64,000 nt of DNA from Protula sp. h YS-2021 (lineage: Eukaryota > Annelida > Polychaeta > Sabellida > Serpulidae), in contig OX457027.1 of NCBI GenBank assembly GCA_949752745.1, forward strand, positions 80,965,214 through 81,029,213. Reading direction: 5' to 3'. A program made the translations under genes and the position numbers. The notes beneath the pieces were generated by a model. The model was not told the origin of the DNA and did not search any database. It worked only from the letters and a program-made list of their open reading frames with translations. The number at the start of each line of letters is the position of its first letter. Within the stretch, counting starts at the first letter, position 1. Shown here in pieces: positions 22,546-34,740 of this stretch.

Positions 22546-25500
22546 TTACTTGTTTTTAACAGTGGAATAGAACTTGACGAATTCCTCGTAGTCGAGGCGA
22601 CCGTCGTTGTTTTTGTCATACTTCCGCACCAGTTGTATGGTCTGCTGTGGGCTGAAGGCCAACTCCTGAAATGTAAATACACTCCTACAATGACTTTCTG
22701 GCGTGACAAAATCTATACGTTGGAGAGGGGGAGGGGGGAGTTCGATGTTTGAAATACCCCAGAACTGAAACATTTTTCCATCCACGGTTACTAGATGTAA
22801 ATTCTGCATGTGCCGAATTAGTGCTTGTGAGGGAGGATCATTCAACCCCTCCACTTGGTCTCAACCATAGATGGCTTTCATTCACATAAAAATAAACCAT
22901 ACGCTTCTTTTATCAGTGCATGATTTTTTTTAGATTAAAACATTCTGCTATGATCTTTTAGGTTGGAGGGTGGGGGTGAAGGGTAGTGAATATGTAGCCT
23001 ACTTTAAACACCGCAAGTCCATCAACTTAATAAATACCTGGCCCCTCTCTCCCCCCCCCCCCCCACTACCCTCAAGATACAGGTACAGTGGAAACCCAAA
23101 TTAGGATCATTAGTAGAACCGAACTAAACTGGTCCTATTTCAGGATTCCTTCAATTTGTGGGGGCCTTCATGGAAGGCAGCTTTAGCGGGTGCGATTGAA
23201 ATGGAATATTGTTCCAGACCGCCTAACCTACTGGGAATGTACACGGGCGACCAAAGCACGTCAGTATTGAGGAATAAACATGAGTGACCACAGCGCTTGA
23301 GGTGTAAGGAATGCACACAAGTGACCAGAGCGACTGGGGAGTGAGGAATGCACACAGGGGACCAGAGCGCTTGACGCGTGAGGAATGCACACAGGTGACC
23401 AGAGCGTCTGGGGAGTGAGGAATGCACACAGGTGACCAGAGCGACTGGGGCGTGCGGAATGCACACAGGTGACCAGAGCGCCTGGGGAGTGAGGAATGCA
23501 CACAGGTGACCAGAGCGCCTGGGGCGTGAGTAATGCTCACAGGTGACCAGAGCGCCTGGGGAGTGAGGAATGCACACAGGTGACCAGAGGGCTTGAGGCG
23601 TGAGGAATGCACAAAGGTGACCAGAGCGCCTGGGGAGTGAGGAATGCACACAGGTGACCAGAGCGCGTGGGGCGTGAGGAATGCTCACAGGTGACCAGAG
23701 CGCCTGGGGAGTGAGGAATGCACACAGGTGACCAGAGGGCTTGAGGCGTGAGGAATGCACAAAGGTGACCAGAGCGCTTGAGGCGTGAGGAATGCACACA
23801 GGTGACCAGAGCGACTGGGGCGTGAGGAATGCACACAGGTGATCAGAGCGCTCGAGGCGTGAGGAATGCACACAGGTGACCAGAGCGCTTGAGGCGTGAG
23901 GAATGCATACAGGTGACCAGAGCGCTTGAGGCGTGAGGAATGCACACAGGTGACCAGAGCGCTTGAGGCATGAGGAATGCACACAGGTGACCAGAAGGCT
24001 TGAGGCGTGAGGAATGCTCACAGGTGACCAGAGCGCCTGGGGAGTGAGGAATGCACACAGGTGACCAGAGGGCTTGAGGCGCGAGGAATGCACAAAGGTG
24101 ACCAGAGCGCTTGAGGCGTGAGGAATGCACACAGGTGACCAGAGCGCTTGAGGCGTGAGGAATGCACAAAGGTGACCAGAGCGCTTGAGGCGTGAGGAAT
24201 GCACACAGGTGACCAGAGCGCTCGAGGCATGAGGAAAGCACACAGGTGACCAGAGCGCTTACCTTTTGGAGTACATCGTGGGCCTCGTTTATAGTGACCA
24301 CTCCATTGCCGTCTTTGTCGTACTCAAGAAATTTTCGTCTCACCTCCGCCATTCTTAAAAAAGTTCCATAAAATAAATTTTTACAGTGGATCTGAAAACT
24401 ACTTTATTAAAATTGTTCCATGTGCCAGTTATGACTCATTTGTCTGATTACCGTGTACAAAATAAATTCTTACCTACTTATTTCAATGCTACTTCGGATC
24501 CCCAGATTAAAAGTACAACAAAACAACACAACAATTATTTTAATTGCTTGTCATATACAAAATACACGTTTTGAACATGCCTCTGTTCCTTGAACACCAT
24601 ATACAGCAGAACCCCGGGACACGACCACCCTGCAAATACGAACACTTTAGCCCAGTTCCGCAGGTGGTCGTATTTCCGGGGTGTTGGTGTATTCCACAGC
24701 AGGAGCTCAGGAGCCTATTCAATACCGTTTTATCTTCAACTGCACTAGCACATTTCTTGCTGAATTAGCGGGTGGGGCGGGAGGGGGTAGGCAGGAGTAG
24801 AATACAACCATAGAAACTGCTGTTCCCCATAGGCTGTTCCTTCCATAGCTCCGTTGCCCCCCTCCCCCCCCCCCTTCCTCACTTGTGTTCTTGTTTCGGG
24901 ATATCGGTCATGTTGAGAGGCATGGCTCGCAGAAACTCGTCAAACGATAGCATACCGTTCTCGTCAATGTCATGTTTCTTCATTATCTCCTTGCAAAAAA
25001 AAAAATCCTTTGTATAATTAAATTTATGCACATCAGAAAACGTCTTTATAAAAACAGCTATTCATTTAAAATTTAAAAACACTTTTGTCTCCCATTCGAC
25101 AGTTTGACTTTTTTAAAGTACTGAAATCATCAAATGGTTTTGAAACTTGCATCAGGCGGAAAGAAAGAAACGCAGGAAAAAAGAAGCAAATAGCTCTGGC
25201 ATCACCAGAGAGTGGAAAGGACCGGAAGGAACGGGATGGAATGAACCATAAGCAAGGAAAGCAGAGGACAGGGAAGCATTTCTGAGTGGTTTATCAAGGA
25301 AGTTGGTCTTAATAATAATACAGTTGAACCTCGGCAATTGGACCACCCATGGGACAACGTCAAATTGGTTCAATTCTTTTTTTAGGTAGCCGCATTTGCG
25401 AGGTGGTCTGATCCCAAGGATCCACTGGCTGAGTGAAACTATCTGAGCATGATCTACAGTAAATACATGGAGGCTTCCATGGAACTGTGACACCAGGACA

Positions 25501-28500
25501 ACCAAAAGCAGCTCCAATGCCAGTAAGATTAACTCAAGTAGCCCCAGAATGTCGTCGCGTGTTACAACATGGTCCTGTAACACGGGAACCGTTGTGTAAT
25601 GGCGTCAGCGCCAAAATTTGTGGTGTGCGGTGTATAATTAACCCTCCTTTTTCGACCCTGCCATAAATGTTTTAGAATTGCTTATTGTTAGTACACCGAT
25701 TAGATTTTTCGCAATAGAATGCATTGTTTGGCAACATTTTCCATCCGTTCTTTATAACGTTAAAAGCTCAGTATATCTCAACTGCCGAGAAAGGCGGGTT
25801 GGCGTGTTTTGTTACACACGGTTTTCAAATTTCCTTATTACCTTTTTTTACAGTTACTGTTTTTTTTATTCTCGTGAGAATTTTGCAAATTTTCTTCATT
25901 GAGAATGCATAATTTTTTCATGTGCTCAGTCTGACGTAATTTATGTAGAGCTAGTGACCAGCTGCTTTGGAGACCAGAGCTCCCCGTCTTCCCAAACAAT
26001 CCCGTTCAAACGAAATTTGAGGCCTTCAGACCCTACTCATGGATAGAGCCCCCATCAGTATCCCCGCTGGATGCACATCTGGGCATCACAGTGTTAATCC
26101 TGTGTTTAAACAGCATTGAGGGGAGTCCAAAAGACAAACAAAATCCCGCGTGTTAGTTCTTTTTTAAACACTGAGTCATTACGCCACTGTTAAAAGATGA
26201 AAAGAAAACAGTGTCTTCTGTTGTCAGAACATCCCGAGTTGCCTATCAACGAAGTTTTTCTGACAATAGAATACATTGATTTGAATCTTTTAGCTGACTT
26301 GTAATAGAGTTCTGTGGTTAAACTATCGTGTTTTCTGAGAGAGGAATAAATAGATCGCTCAAACTCATGCAATTAAACTGACACAGGCTTCTCATTATGT
26401 GCCACAACAAACTGCTCATGAAATACTACTTAATTTACAAAGAAGTACTGTGCTTTAGTAATTTCCTGTAACAGTTCTTGTCAGAATATGTCACTTTCTC
26501 GGGAAAGGAGTGATGGCCTTTAACTGTTTGCCATTTATGTCTTGAAATCCAATGCAAATCACAATCAGTCAATTACATAAATTAAGGGCAAGGTCATCAA
26601 GGCTGTTCCCGACATTTTATTGATTACTGGAAATGTATAGAATACGATTGATAAAATCATCATACTGCCAGTTCACCTCCTTGGTGAAGTGGTTAAAACT
26701 GTTGACAAGCGAATGGTCCCCAGTTCAAATCAACCACATTTTACACGAGCCTACAAGTTACAAGCACCTCCCACCTTTGAATAAGAAATCATGCAGCCGG
26801 GGCGACGAGATTCAATGAGACATCGTTCTGAAACCAGACTGAACTAGACCGAATTTCGCTACACGTAGCGAAATATTACCCACTTGCAAGGGCAGGGACA
26901 CAACATATTTGGTCAAAGACACATTTTTCAGTGTCTCAACATTATTGTCAGCTTCCGGATTATTATCTTAAACGAGGACATCGAAGTGAATATAATGTAA
27001 CCGCATTTGTTCACAAAGAATCAAATTCAGTTTTCTAACCGTTTTTGAGATACTGGTCAACTTGCAGTTCTTGACCTTGACCATGATGGAGGAGGTCAAG
27101 ATCACCGAGGTACCTCTTATGTAACGTTGTTTAGGCCCAAAGGGTCGAAAATGACCTCAAAATCGCTCTATCTCTAACCGTTTTCGAGATAATAGTCAAC
27201 TTCCGGTTTTTGACCTTGACCGTGACCCAGAAGGTCAAGGTCACCGAGGTACCCCTTAAGTAACGGTGTTTAAGCCCAAAGGGTCGGAAATGAGCTCAAA
27301 ATCGCTCTATCTCTAACCGTTTTCGAGATAATAGTCAACTTCCGGTTTTTGACCTTGACCGTGACCCAGAAGGTCAAGGTCACCGAGGTACCTCTTATGT
27401 AACGTTGTTTAGGCCCAAAGGGTCGAAAATGAGCTCAAAATCGCTCTATCTCTAACCGATTTCGAGATAATAGTCAACTTCCGGTTTTGACCTTGACCGT
27501 GACCCAGAAGGTCAAGGTCACCGAGATACCTCTTATGTTACGTTGTTTAGGCCCAAAGGGTCGAAAATGAGCTCAAAATCGTTCTATCTCTAACCGTTTT
27601 CGAGATAATAGGCAACTTCCGATTTTTGACCTTGACCGTGACCCAGAAGGTCAAGGTCACCGACGAACCACTTATGTAACGTTGTTTAGGCCCAAAGGGT
27701 CGAAAATGAGCTCAAAATCGCTCTATCTCTAACCGTTTTCGAGATAATAGTCAACTTCCGGTTTTTGACCTTGACCGTGACCCAGAAGGTCAAGGTCACC
27801 GAGGTACCTCTTATGTAACGTTGTTTAGGCCCAAAGGGTCGAAAATGAGCTCAAAATCGCTCTATCTCTAACCGTTTTCGAGATAATAGTCAACTTCCGG
27901 TTTTTGACCTTGACCGTGACCCAGAAGGTCAAGGTCACCGAGGTACCTCTTATGTAACGTTGTTTAGGCCCAAAGGGTCGAAAATGAGCTCAAAATCGCT
28001 CTATCTCTAACCGTTTTCGAGATAATAGTCAACTTCCGGTTTTTGACCTTGACCGTGATCCAGAAGGTCAAGGTCACCGAGGTACCTCTTATGTAACGTT
28101 GTTTAGGCCCAAAGGGTCGAAAATGAGCTCAAAATCGCTCTATCTCTAACCGTTTTCGAGATAATAGTCAACTTCCGGTTTTTGACCTTGACCGTGACCC
28201 AGAAGGTCAAGATCACCGAGGTACCTCTTATGTAACGGTGTTTAGGCCCAAAGGGTCGAAAATGAGCTCAAAATCGCTCTATCTCTAACCGTTTTCGAGA
28301 TAATAGTCAACTTCCGGTTTTTGACCTTGACCGTGACCCAGAAGGTCAAGGTCACCGAGATACCTCTTATGTAGCGTTGTTTAGGCCCAAAGGGTCGAAA
28401 ATGAGCTCAAAATCGCTCTATCTCTCACCGTTTTCGAGATGAGTCGGCCTGTCGTTAAGGACGCGTGAAATCACGTGACCTTTGACCTTGGCCCTCAAGG

Positions 28501-30414
28501 TCAAGGTTAGTGATGTAAGTTTACCCTTTACTGGGTACATTTTATGCATTCACGGTGGGATTTGAGCACCTTTATGGCTACTTTTCGTGATTAATAGGTG
28601 TTTCCAAAAATATTTTGACCTCAATTTGACCTTTGACCTCTGAGGTGCAAGGTCAAAAAATTTTACGGATTTGACGACAACTCATTAACCTCTATGTCTC
28701 TGCCACATGCCGTCTTTTTACGACAAACCCTGTAGGAGGAGTTTTCTGGAAACCACTTTGAGGTCAGAAAAACTTTGACCTCAATTTGACCTTGACCTTC
28801 AAGGTCAAAGTCAAAAAATTTTGCGGATTTGACGACATCTCGTCACCCTCTATCACTGTGCCAAATTTCATCGTCCTACGTCAAATAGCGTAGGAGGAGT
28901 TTTCTGGAAACCTCCTTGACGGAAAAAAAAAAGAGAAGAAAAAAAGGAAAAAAAAAGGGCAGAAATTTCGAGAAAAACTACAAACTTATTCCCATTTGCA
29001 AACGAAGTTTACAAGTGGGAAATATCGTGGATTCGTAACTCAGAAAACACGCTAAAGACAATTGCAAAATCACCAACCATGTTTTAAGCTTTATTTCATT
29101 CAATTCAATGAGACACGGTTCTGATACCAGACTGAAAAAATTAATGGATTCGTAATTTTTAAAACACGCTAAAGACAGTGGGAAAAACACCAACCGTTTT
29201 TAACCTGTATTCGTTATGGCTGAGGGGCCTGAAGGGAAAAACGAAGTTAATTTGGACACATCGAGGCATGCAATTTTGCACACACATAAACTTTAAACAT
29301 GAACTAGGCAAAAAAAAGTGACAAGTGCAATATGCCAATAAACAGACTAGTTTTTAGTGCAAAAGGACCTACGCCGTGTTTATATAACAGAGGATAAGAA
29401 AATTGCAGTGGACTAATTGCTTCAGTGGTGACATAGCCACTGCATTTGTTTTCCCGAACACCATGTGTTCATACTGACAACACATTTGTGTTACAAATGG
29501 GAAGTTTTTACTTATCCTTCACAGAAATCACATGCCGAAAGTGTTGTGATATTCCCCATAAACAGCCCCCCTCCCCACTCCTCAGAAGTAATTTTTCCCA
29601 TGGTCCAGTAACAGTAACCAAGACCCTGGGGAGGGTAGGGGGTGTGTTCGGAAATGGGTGGGATATGTTACGATGAGCGGCGCACGAACTGACAAGTTTG
29701 CCGGGTCAAACAAGGCTTTTTCCAATAATTCCCTTGAATAAAAGTGTTTGTCTTCAAAGAAGAATGAAATTTGAAAAAGCGTATGATTTTTATGTCGCGG
29801 GACATCATGTTTTCTGTTCCCGAGGGAGGGGGGATAGGGGAGGATGGGCGGAGCACTAGTCATTTGTGCTTCCATGCGTCCGATAATAAAACACGGAGAA
29901 GGGGTGTAATTTTTACCCCCAGATGCCGTCCGTGGGGACGCCAATGTTTTGTTAAGAAGGGGGCAATTTTCCTCCGGTGCTCCAGTTTCTCACAAAAGGG
30001 GGTTCTTTTAGAACTGCACTGCGTGTTTGGTTAAAAAGGTGGTATCCACAGTTCGCGTTTAGAGGTCATTTTAAAAAGTCAAAGACACGCACGGCAGCCA
30101 ATCGGGACGTGAGTGTTCAACCCTCCCCCCCCCCCCCCACCTCTCCCGGGATCGCTCAGCTTGGAAGTAACACCGCTATAAAATCCTTCTATCACACTTT
30201 CACAAATGAAATGTGACGTTATATATGCAAGTATACGAACCTTAAGTTTATCCGAGGTCAAGCGATATCCAAGCTTCTGCGAGACCCTAGACAGCTCGAG
30301 AACGGAAATGACGCCATCGCGATTGAGATCAAATATCTCAAACTGGTCCCTGAAGGCGCGGATCTGTTGCGGAGTGAAGTTAGCGGCCGCCTGCCCGCAC
30401 TGAAGACTACTCAT
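22546..30414 (-). CDS. Calmodulin-like protein with four EF-hands (four exons)
   Basis: Splice sites on the minus strand join four coding exons: 30414-30241 (58 codons, phase 0), 24989-24883 (ends phase 2 at AA|GTGAGG), 24353-24263 (ends phase 0 at AAG|GTAAGC) and 22665-22546 (stop TAA). The predicted protein has 163 residues, close to calmodulin (149) and troponin C. Its four loops are DLNRDGVISVLE, DIDENGMLSFDE, DKDGNGVVTINE and DKNNDGRLDYEE; all end in glutamate at position 12, so all could bind calcium. Read-through past the exon-2 donor hits a TGA at once, and exon 3 happens to start at a methionine. That makes the locus look like two small genes, but the matching phases and calmodulin-like spacing favour one. 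Intron 1 (5.3 kb) holds a transposon, and intron 3 is mostly a minisatellite. The exact calcium-sensor family is not determined. Confidence 0.82.
23230..24262. repeat. 37-bp minisatellite, about 27 units, in an EF-hand intron
   Basis: Units such as 'gaccagagcgcttgaggcgt' followed by 'gaggaatgcacacaggt' repeat head to tail at 37 bp. Left-end units are degenerate and those near 24262 most regular. The array runs right up to the splice donor of exon 3 (GT at 24262-24261), whose bases +3 onward (AAGCGCTCTGGTCACC) are the start of a unit. Because 37 is not a multiple of three and the unit lacks stops on the minus strand, all three minus frames stay open for up to 367 codons. This is not evidence of coding. 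Confidence 0.95.
24590..24690. mobile_element. Probable DNA-transposon end fragment
   Basis: 'cagaaccccgggacacgacc' ... 'ggtggtcgtatttccggggt' form an imperfect inverted pair. A similar phrase (cagttgaacctcggcaattg, then cgaggtggtc) lies at 25321-25412. Such ends are common on Tc1/mariner or hAT-type elements of invertebrates. The family is not resolved. Confidence 0.4.
25321..25412. mobile_element. Probable DNA-transposon end fragment
   Basis: Resembles the inverted-pair fragment at 24590-24690: 'cagttgaacctcggcaattg' at one end and 'gcatttgcgaggtggtc' at the other. It lies in intron 1 of the EF-hand gene and has no coding content. Confidence 0.4.
26660..26745 (+). ncRNA. Possible tRNA-derived SINE head
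   Basis: TGGTGAAGTGG (26682-26692) resembles a pol III A box and AGTTCAAATCA (26722-26732) resembles a B box, at tRNA-like spacing. No complete cloverleaf can be folded with confidence, so a SINE or tRNA relic is more likely than a working tRNA gene. Confidence 0.35.
26844..29020 (-). mobile_element. Helentron-like non-autonomous element, copy 2 (inverted)
   Basis: Same family as 20263-22014 but reversed, in intron 1 of the EF-hand gene. On the minus strand it begins TCCCACTTGTAAAC at 29020, carries about ten 139-bp units (28427 to 27038), and ends with the TTTCGCTAC...GTAGCGAAA hairpin and CTAG at 26844. It too sits between T residues. It is longer than copy 1 mainly because of three extra core units. 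The leader (28900-28440) holds degenerate versions of the same motif with the phrase 'tttgacgtaggacgatgaaa' on the minus strand. No protein-coding capacity is seen. Confidence 0.8.
27038..28440 (-). repeat. 139-bp satellite core, about 10 units
   Basis: 'aaccgttttcgagata' recurs at about 139-bp steps from 27038 to 28427, with one single-base deletion. The units are nearly identical to those of copy 1, each with the TGACCTTGACC / GGTCAAGGTCA inverted pair. Confidence 0.95.
29021..30240. other. Intron 1 remainder, no gene seen
   Basis: Contains G-rich and C-rich tracts and an 'aaaagggggttcttttagaa' region with dispersed-repeat character (similar to 38390-38510). Its open frame at 29582-29944 (minus) has no recognisable domain. 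Confidence 0.4.
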
Positions 30415-32837
30415 GTTTGTATACGAGAAAAAAATGCAGGTTATCTGTGAAACAGTTCAGCAAAAACGGTGCACTCGTTTGAGGTCCTGCATAAAATACG
30501 TAAACACGGAGTGAGTAGGAGTATCTGGGCCTATGCGTTCTTCGATGTTATGACACCACAAATGGTATGTGTGAACGAGTGACGTCACAATTTTTTCGTA
30601 CCGGGGTCAAAATGTTCGCAGTTTTGGCATACGTATGCTATAGATGGCTCCCTTTCTGCACGATTAATATTGACGGTCACAAACTGTACAGTGGTTTTAC
30701 AAATCCATTTTGTATTTCAATGTGTTGTGAATAATCCTGGAAAACAAGCCCAGATTCGTCACATATGAATCTATGTAAGCTCTGGTGTTCAGTGTTTTAT
30801 AAACACTACATGTGTGTGTTGACAATCCTTGTAAGTGTCAAAGAAAGCGTTTCATAGGTTAAAAAAACGAACATCCGAAATTGCTTCCTAAGAAGATATA
30901 CTTCTTCTTTTTCATAGTACAACAAATGCTTATTTTCGTTGTATGAGCTTGTATAATCTAGTCTGTATATCCTTAAATAGATATCATATCAAGCGACGAA
31001 ACGGTCTCAGTTGATGCAAATCTTTTATAGCAGTGTTTTAGCCTTGTGTTACTGCCAAGCGGTAATTACACGGCCCTCAGTGTAAAACGTAGAATGGAAT
31101 GGCGCTCTGGAATGCACTGACGCTCTGGGATCTAAAACAGAAGAAAAATGGCAGTCGGTATTTCTTAATTTAGATTAAACAAAACAAGTACTTAAATTTT
31201 CCAGAGTGCCATTTTATTCTTATCCATTTAACAAAAAATCGTAATCACCTTTTCATTGTCAATGCTCAAGAACTATATGGATGCTCTGTGAAATAATGGC
31301 TCTGAGCAAGCATGTCGAATCGCTGCATTGTCACATGTGACTCAGGTAAAAAAGGCTTTGTTATTTGTGTTGTGGATGACAGGGATATGTGACGTAGGCC
31401 ATGACGGATGACCACACTATACTCTCCACTGTTGCCCTCGCCTGCCAAAGCGCCATTTGATTGCATTGTATGTCATAGATAAATCCACCAGACGCAGTTA
31501 ATTAGTGAAAAATAATAGATTCAGCGCTGGAAAGCCAATGGATATTATTTATGAAGTATTTTTAGGGGGTGAGGGCGGTGGTGGGGGCATTGTTTTAAGG
31601 TTGCTAATAAGCGATTTCCAGTGTTTTAATAAGTTTCTGCTATACTTATACAAGCGAATTGCCCCTTTTCCTGCTGAACAGACAGCCTTGCTCTCAGCTG
31701 ACATTAGCGCTGGGTTTCAGATACACAGAAAAGACTGTGGCATGGTCTAATTAAGGCGCATCTCAACAATATCTGTTCTTTATGGAAACTTGCTCGTAAC
31801 GCCAATAACATGGCATGTTCCCTATGCATACTTCTGGTAAAGTTCTTTTACATAAAACCATTTGGTGAAGCAGTAAATCCTTTTCCCATCATGCGAACAT
31901 GAAGACATGTTCCGCATATTGTTATCTGGGTATATTTTGCTATATCAACATGTAAGCAGCGCTAGATTAAATAATTATAATTATTTCAAAACATAATCAT
32001 AACCTTTGGCGTGGCGGCATCGGTGTATTCACAATGTGCAAAAACCCTTTTCCCGGGGGAGGGGGTGGGGGGAGATACTTGATCATGAAGGGAAAGCGGC
32101 CGAATTCAACTGCTGATTTCGAGAAAATCGCTCTTAAAAACGCCCTTTTTGTCCAATAAAACTCTAGCAGATCGTTGAATTCTGAATGCCCTTTTTTTAC
32201 TGTGTTTTTTTTTTCTAGATTCGAGCAGACTACTGAACTTTTTAGCAATTCGGAAAGATCGCTGACATCAATATAAACATGAGGACTTTTTTTTGCAGCA
32301 CATGCTAAGCCAATCAAGCTATGTGGTACCCCCGAGGGGTAGGGGTGGGAGCTTTAGTCAGCACAAATGCTTTCATAACCTCATTCCTGGTAGCCGAGGC
32401 AATACAAATAGTGCGGAAATAATAACACTTTACTGCTATCTCAGAATACATTCGTTTCCCATAGGAAAAGGCCCGGGAAATAGATCTAGCCGCGAAAGTA
32501 CTAATTTCCTGGCCATTGGTGCACTTGACCCAACCCATAAGCAGGCCGTCTTTGCAAAAAATACTAATTATTTGAAAATTTAAAAGAAAAGGTGATATAT
32601 CAACTAAGGTGGCTTCATTGTTAAAGTGGGAAAAACTGGGCAATTATAAACAACGTGCATAGTACTAATCCAAACAATTGAAACAACAACAAAAAGAATA
32701 CTTCTGGCTGTAATGGTTGTTAATTATGAATGTGATAAGCGAGTTGGTTCCGGAGATATGTTCCAGCATCGATCCGGATTATAATCCCGATAAGCAATAC
32801 CCCCAAAAGACACATCTAAGCAATGTGGTAAACGGTC
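30415..32837. other. Upstream flank of EF-hand gene, no gene seen
   Basis: The region 5' of the EF-hand start codon. I see no clear TATA box at a convincing distance. The rest is AT-rich with no supported feature. Confidence 0.4.
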
Positions 32838-33345
32838 ATCTGCCCCCCCCCCGGTCAACTGCCCCCCCCCAGTCAACTGCCCCCTTTTTTGCAACCCGGT
32901 CGACTGCCCCCCCCCCCTGCAATCTGAAGGGGTCGTCATCTGCCCCCCCCCCTTCCTTTTTTTAGGGGAAAAAATTCTTTTAAAAAATTAGGCAATTGTG
33001 ATGTCCCCGTCTACTTCGTCTCTGAAACAATTGATCTTCATTGATCTATTCATGAGTATTGATCTTAGGAGAGACTGATCCGTAAACTAATTGCAATTCT
33101 AATTGCAATTAGTTTTCTATTGGGGAATTGCAATTTATCGAGGTGCAATACATTCAATAAAATAAATATAATTTTATTTATTGTGTCTTTGTAAGCCAAG
33201 AAATCAAGAAAAAATAGTATATGGAGGGGGCAAGCGACCACTCCTCCACTTTGAAGGGGGGGGGGGCAGTCGACCGGGTTGCAAAAAAGGAGGGCAGATG
33301 ACAAGGGGGGCAGTTGACCGGGGGGGGGCAGATGGCCGGGATTCA
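32838..33345. repeat. C-rich foldback (inverted repeat)
   Basis: The left arm (32838-32960) carries a series of 'catctgcc', 'gtcaactgcc' and 'gtcgactgcc' phrases with poly-C. The right arm (33215-33345) carries the reverse complements (ggcagtcgac, ggcagttgac, ggcagatg) with poly-G, including a shared 'ttttttgcaacccggtcgac'. A spacer of about 250 bp separates them. It looks like a small foldback or MITE-like element. Confidence 0.7.
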
Positions 33346-33879
33346 AGCAATGTGGTTGTTGCGTGTAACAAACATGAATTTGATCCGTGAAGGGGTTGAA
33401 CAGATTTGGCCCTTACAAAACTTGGCGATGGGCGGACTGCCAGACGGCTAGCTTGACGGACAGATGGACGGACGGGCCGACAAGGGGCCTTTCTATAGTA
33501 CCCTGTCAGGGTCCCGCAGGAGGGCTAAGTTTTTTTTAATCAAAACTTAGGCAGGTACAACGAAATCGTACCTTTTGTCTCGAAATAACATTTGTATCTT
33601 TTGTCGCAGCAGACAGACATAATAACTCAGAAAGATTCTCAAGTGTTGGAGTATGGTACAGAGCACCGAATTAAATTAGGCCAGTGAAAAAGAGTAATTT
33701 TAGCGCACTGTGTGGAGGCAGCTTCGGCTCCTCCATTCTCCGTCACCATAATATTGTCATGGAAAATCTCAATTCTCAATGAGGAAAATCTCATGTCCTC
33801 CACCGGGAAGTGCTCGGTGGAGGACATGAGTTCTAGTCGGACTGTCTGCCCATCCGTCTATTTTACGAACAACAGTGCA

Positions 33880-34030
33880 TCCTGCTATTGTATGTTTTGT
33901 CGCGTACCTCTTGTTGCAGTACGTTCTGTTACTGTAAGTTTTGTCGCGTACCTTTTGTCGCAGTGCATTCTGTTACTGTATATTTTGTCGCGTGCCTTTT
34001 GTCGCAGTTCGTTTTGTCACCGCACTTTCT
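33880..34030. repeat. 44-bp tandem repeat, about 3 copies
   Basis: 'ttttgtcgcgtacc' recurs at 33895, 33939 and 33983 with a partial copy at 34012. Related phrases occur at 33570-33610. Confidence 0.8.
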
Positions 34031-34740
34031 ATCATGGATTCTTGTCGCCATATACTCCTGACTGTTTAAGTCAACACACCATGAAATGTTTTTTTTTAAG
34101 TAATGTGTACAAAAACATATCACTGAAGACCAGTACTTTATCCAGTAAATGATAGGTATATGAATTTGAATTAGTGACTGATATTTTAACAAGTTCGGAT
34201 TAGTTTATCAGCTATCAATGTACTTTATACTAGTTAAAAATATATGTGCGTGAACATTATAAGTTTTTTTTTCAGTTGATATCTAAGTTACAGCGTACTT
34301 TGAAGACGAATAAGGATTGAAGATAGTCCTTTTAATTTGTTCACCATGATACATTAAGTTTTTAAGGACCTTAATTTAACCTATCCTCGTCCAAATACAT
34401 ATCTGGGTGCAAAGATTTTTTTGTAGCATTGGACTGGGGTTAACTGGCCTTTTAACACGATGTGGCCTTCATATACAATACGCCGCATTTTCTCACTTTT
34501 ATTTATTTACTTTCGATACAAACTGTACACACATGCAACAATTTGTCTGTTTATAAATTTTCAAGCAAAGAAAAAAAAACTAAACTAGACTGCTGCTGCA
34601 TACTGAAACATCCCCAGTTGAAATATGTCAAACACACAGTTAAAGTTAACGTTAAAAGGTTACCTAAAAAGAACTAAATATGGACTTGTAACTTGGTGCA
34701 AATGATTTAAAATGATTTCCAAGATATTTGGCCTTTAATT
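34031..34740. other. No gene seen
   Basis: AT-rich sequence without a supported feature. Confidence 0.45.

Noticed and set aside
23140..24243. Open frame of 367 codons and overlapping frames on the minus strand
   Set aside because: They are translations of a 37-bp minisatellite lacking stops. All three frames give the same cyclic peptide, and the array lies within an intron.
23230..24262. CRISPR-like array
   Set aside because: Units are contiguous 37-mers with no unique spacers, and the DNA is animal nuclear.
24263..24989. Two separate small EF-hand genes (one ending at 24879, one starting at 24352)
   Set aside because: The stop and start are side effects of intron read-through. A GTGAGG donor at 24882 and an AG acceptor at 24355-24354 match in phase and give calmodulin spacing, so one gene is simpler. 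Transcripts could overturn this.
20263..29020. One large inverted duplication of the locus
   Set aside because: Homology stops precisely at the element termini in both copies and the flanks differ, so these are two insertions.
29582..29944. 120-codon minus-strand frame as a gene
   Set aside because: No recognisable domain; overlaps dispersed repeat and homopolymer tracts within an intron.
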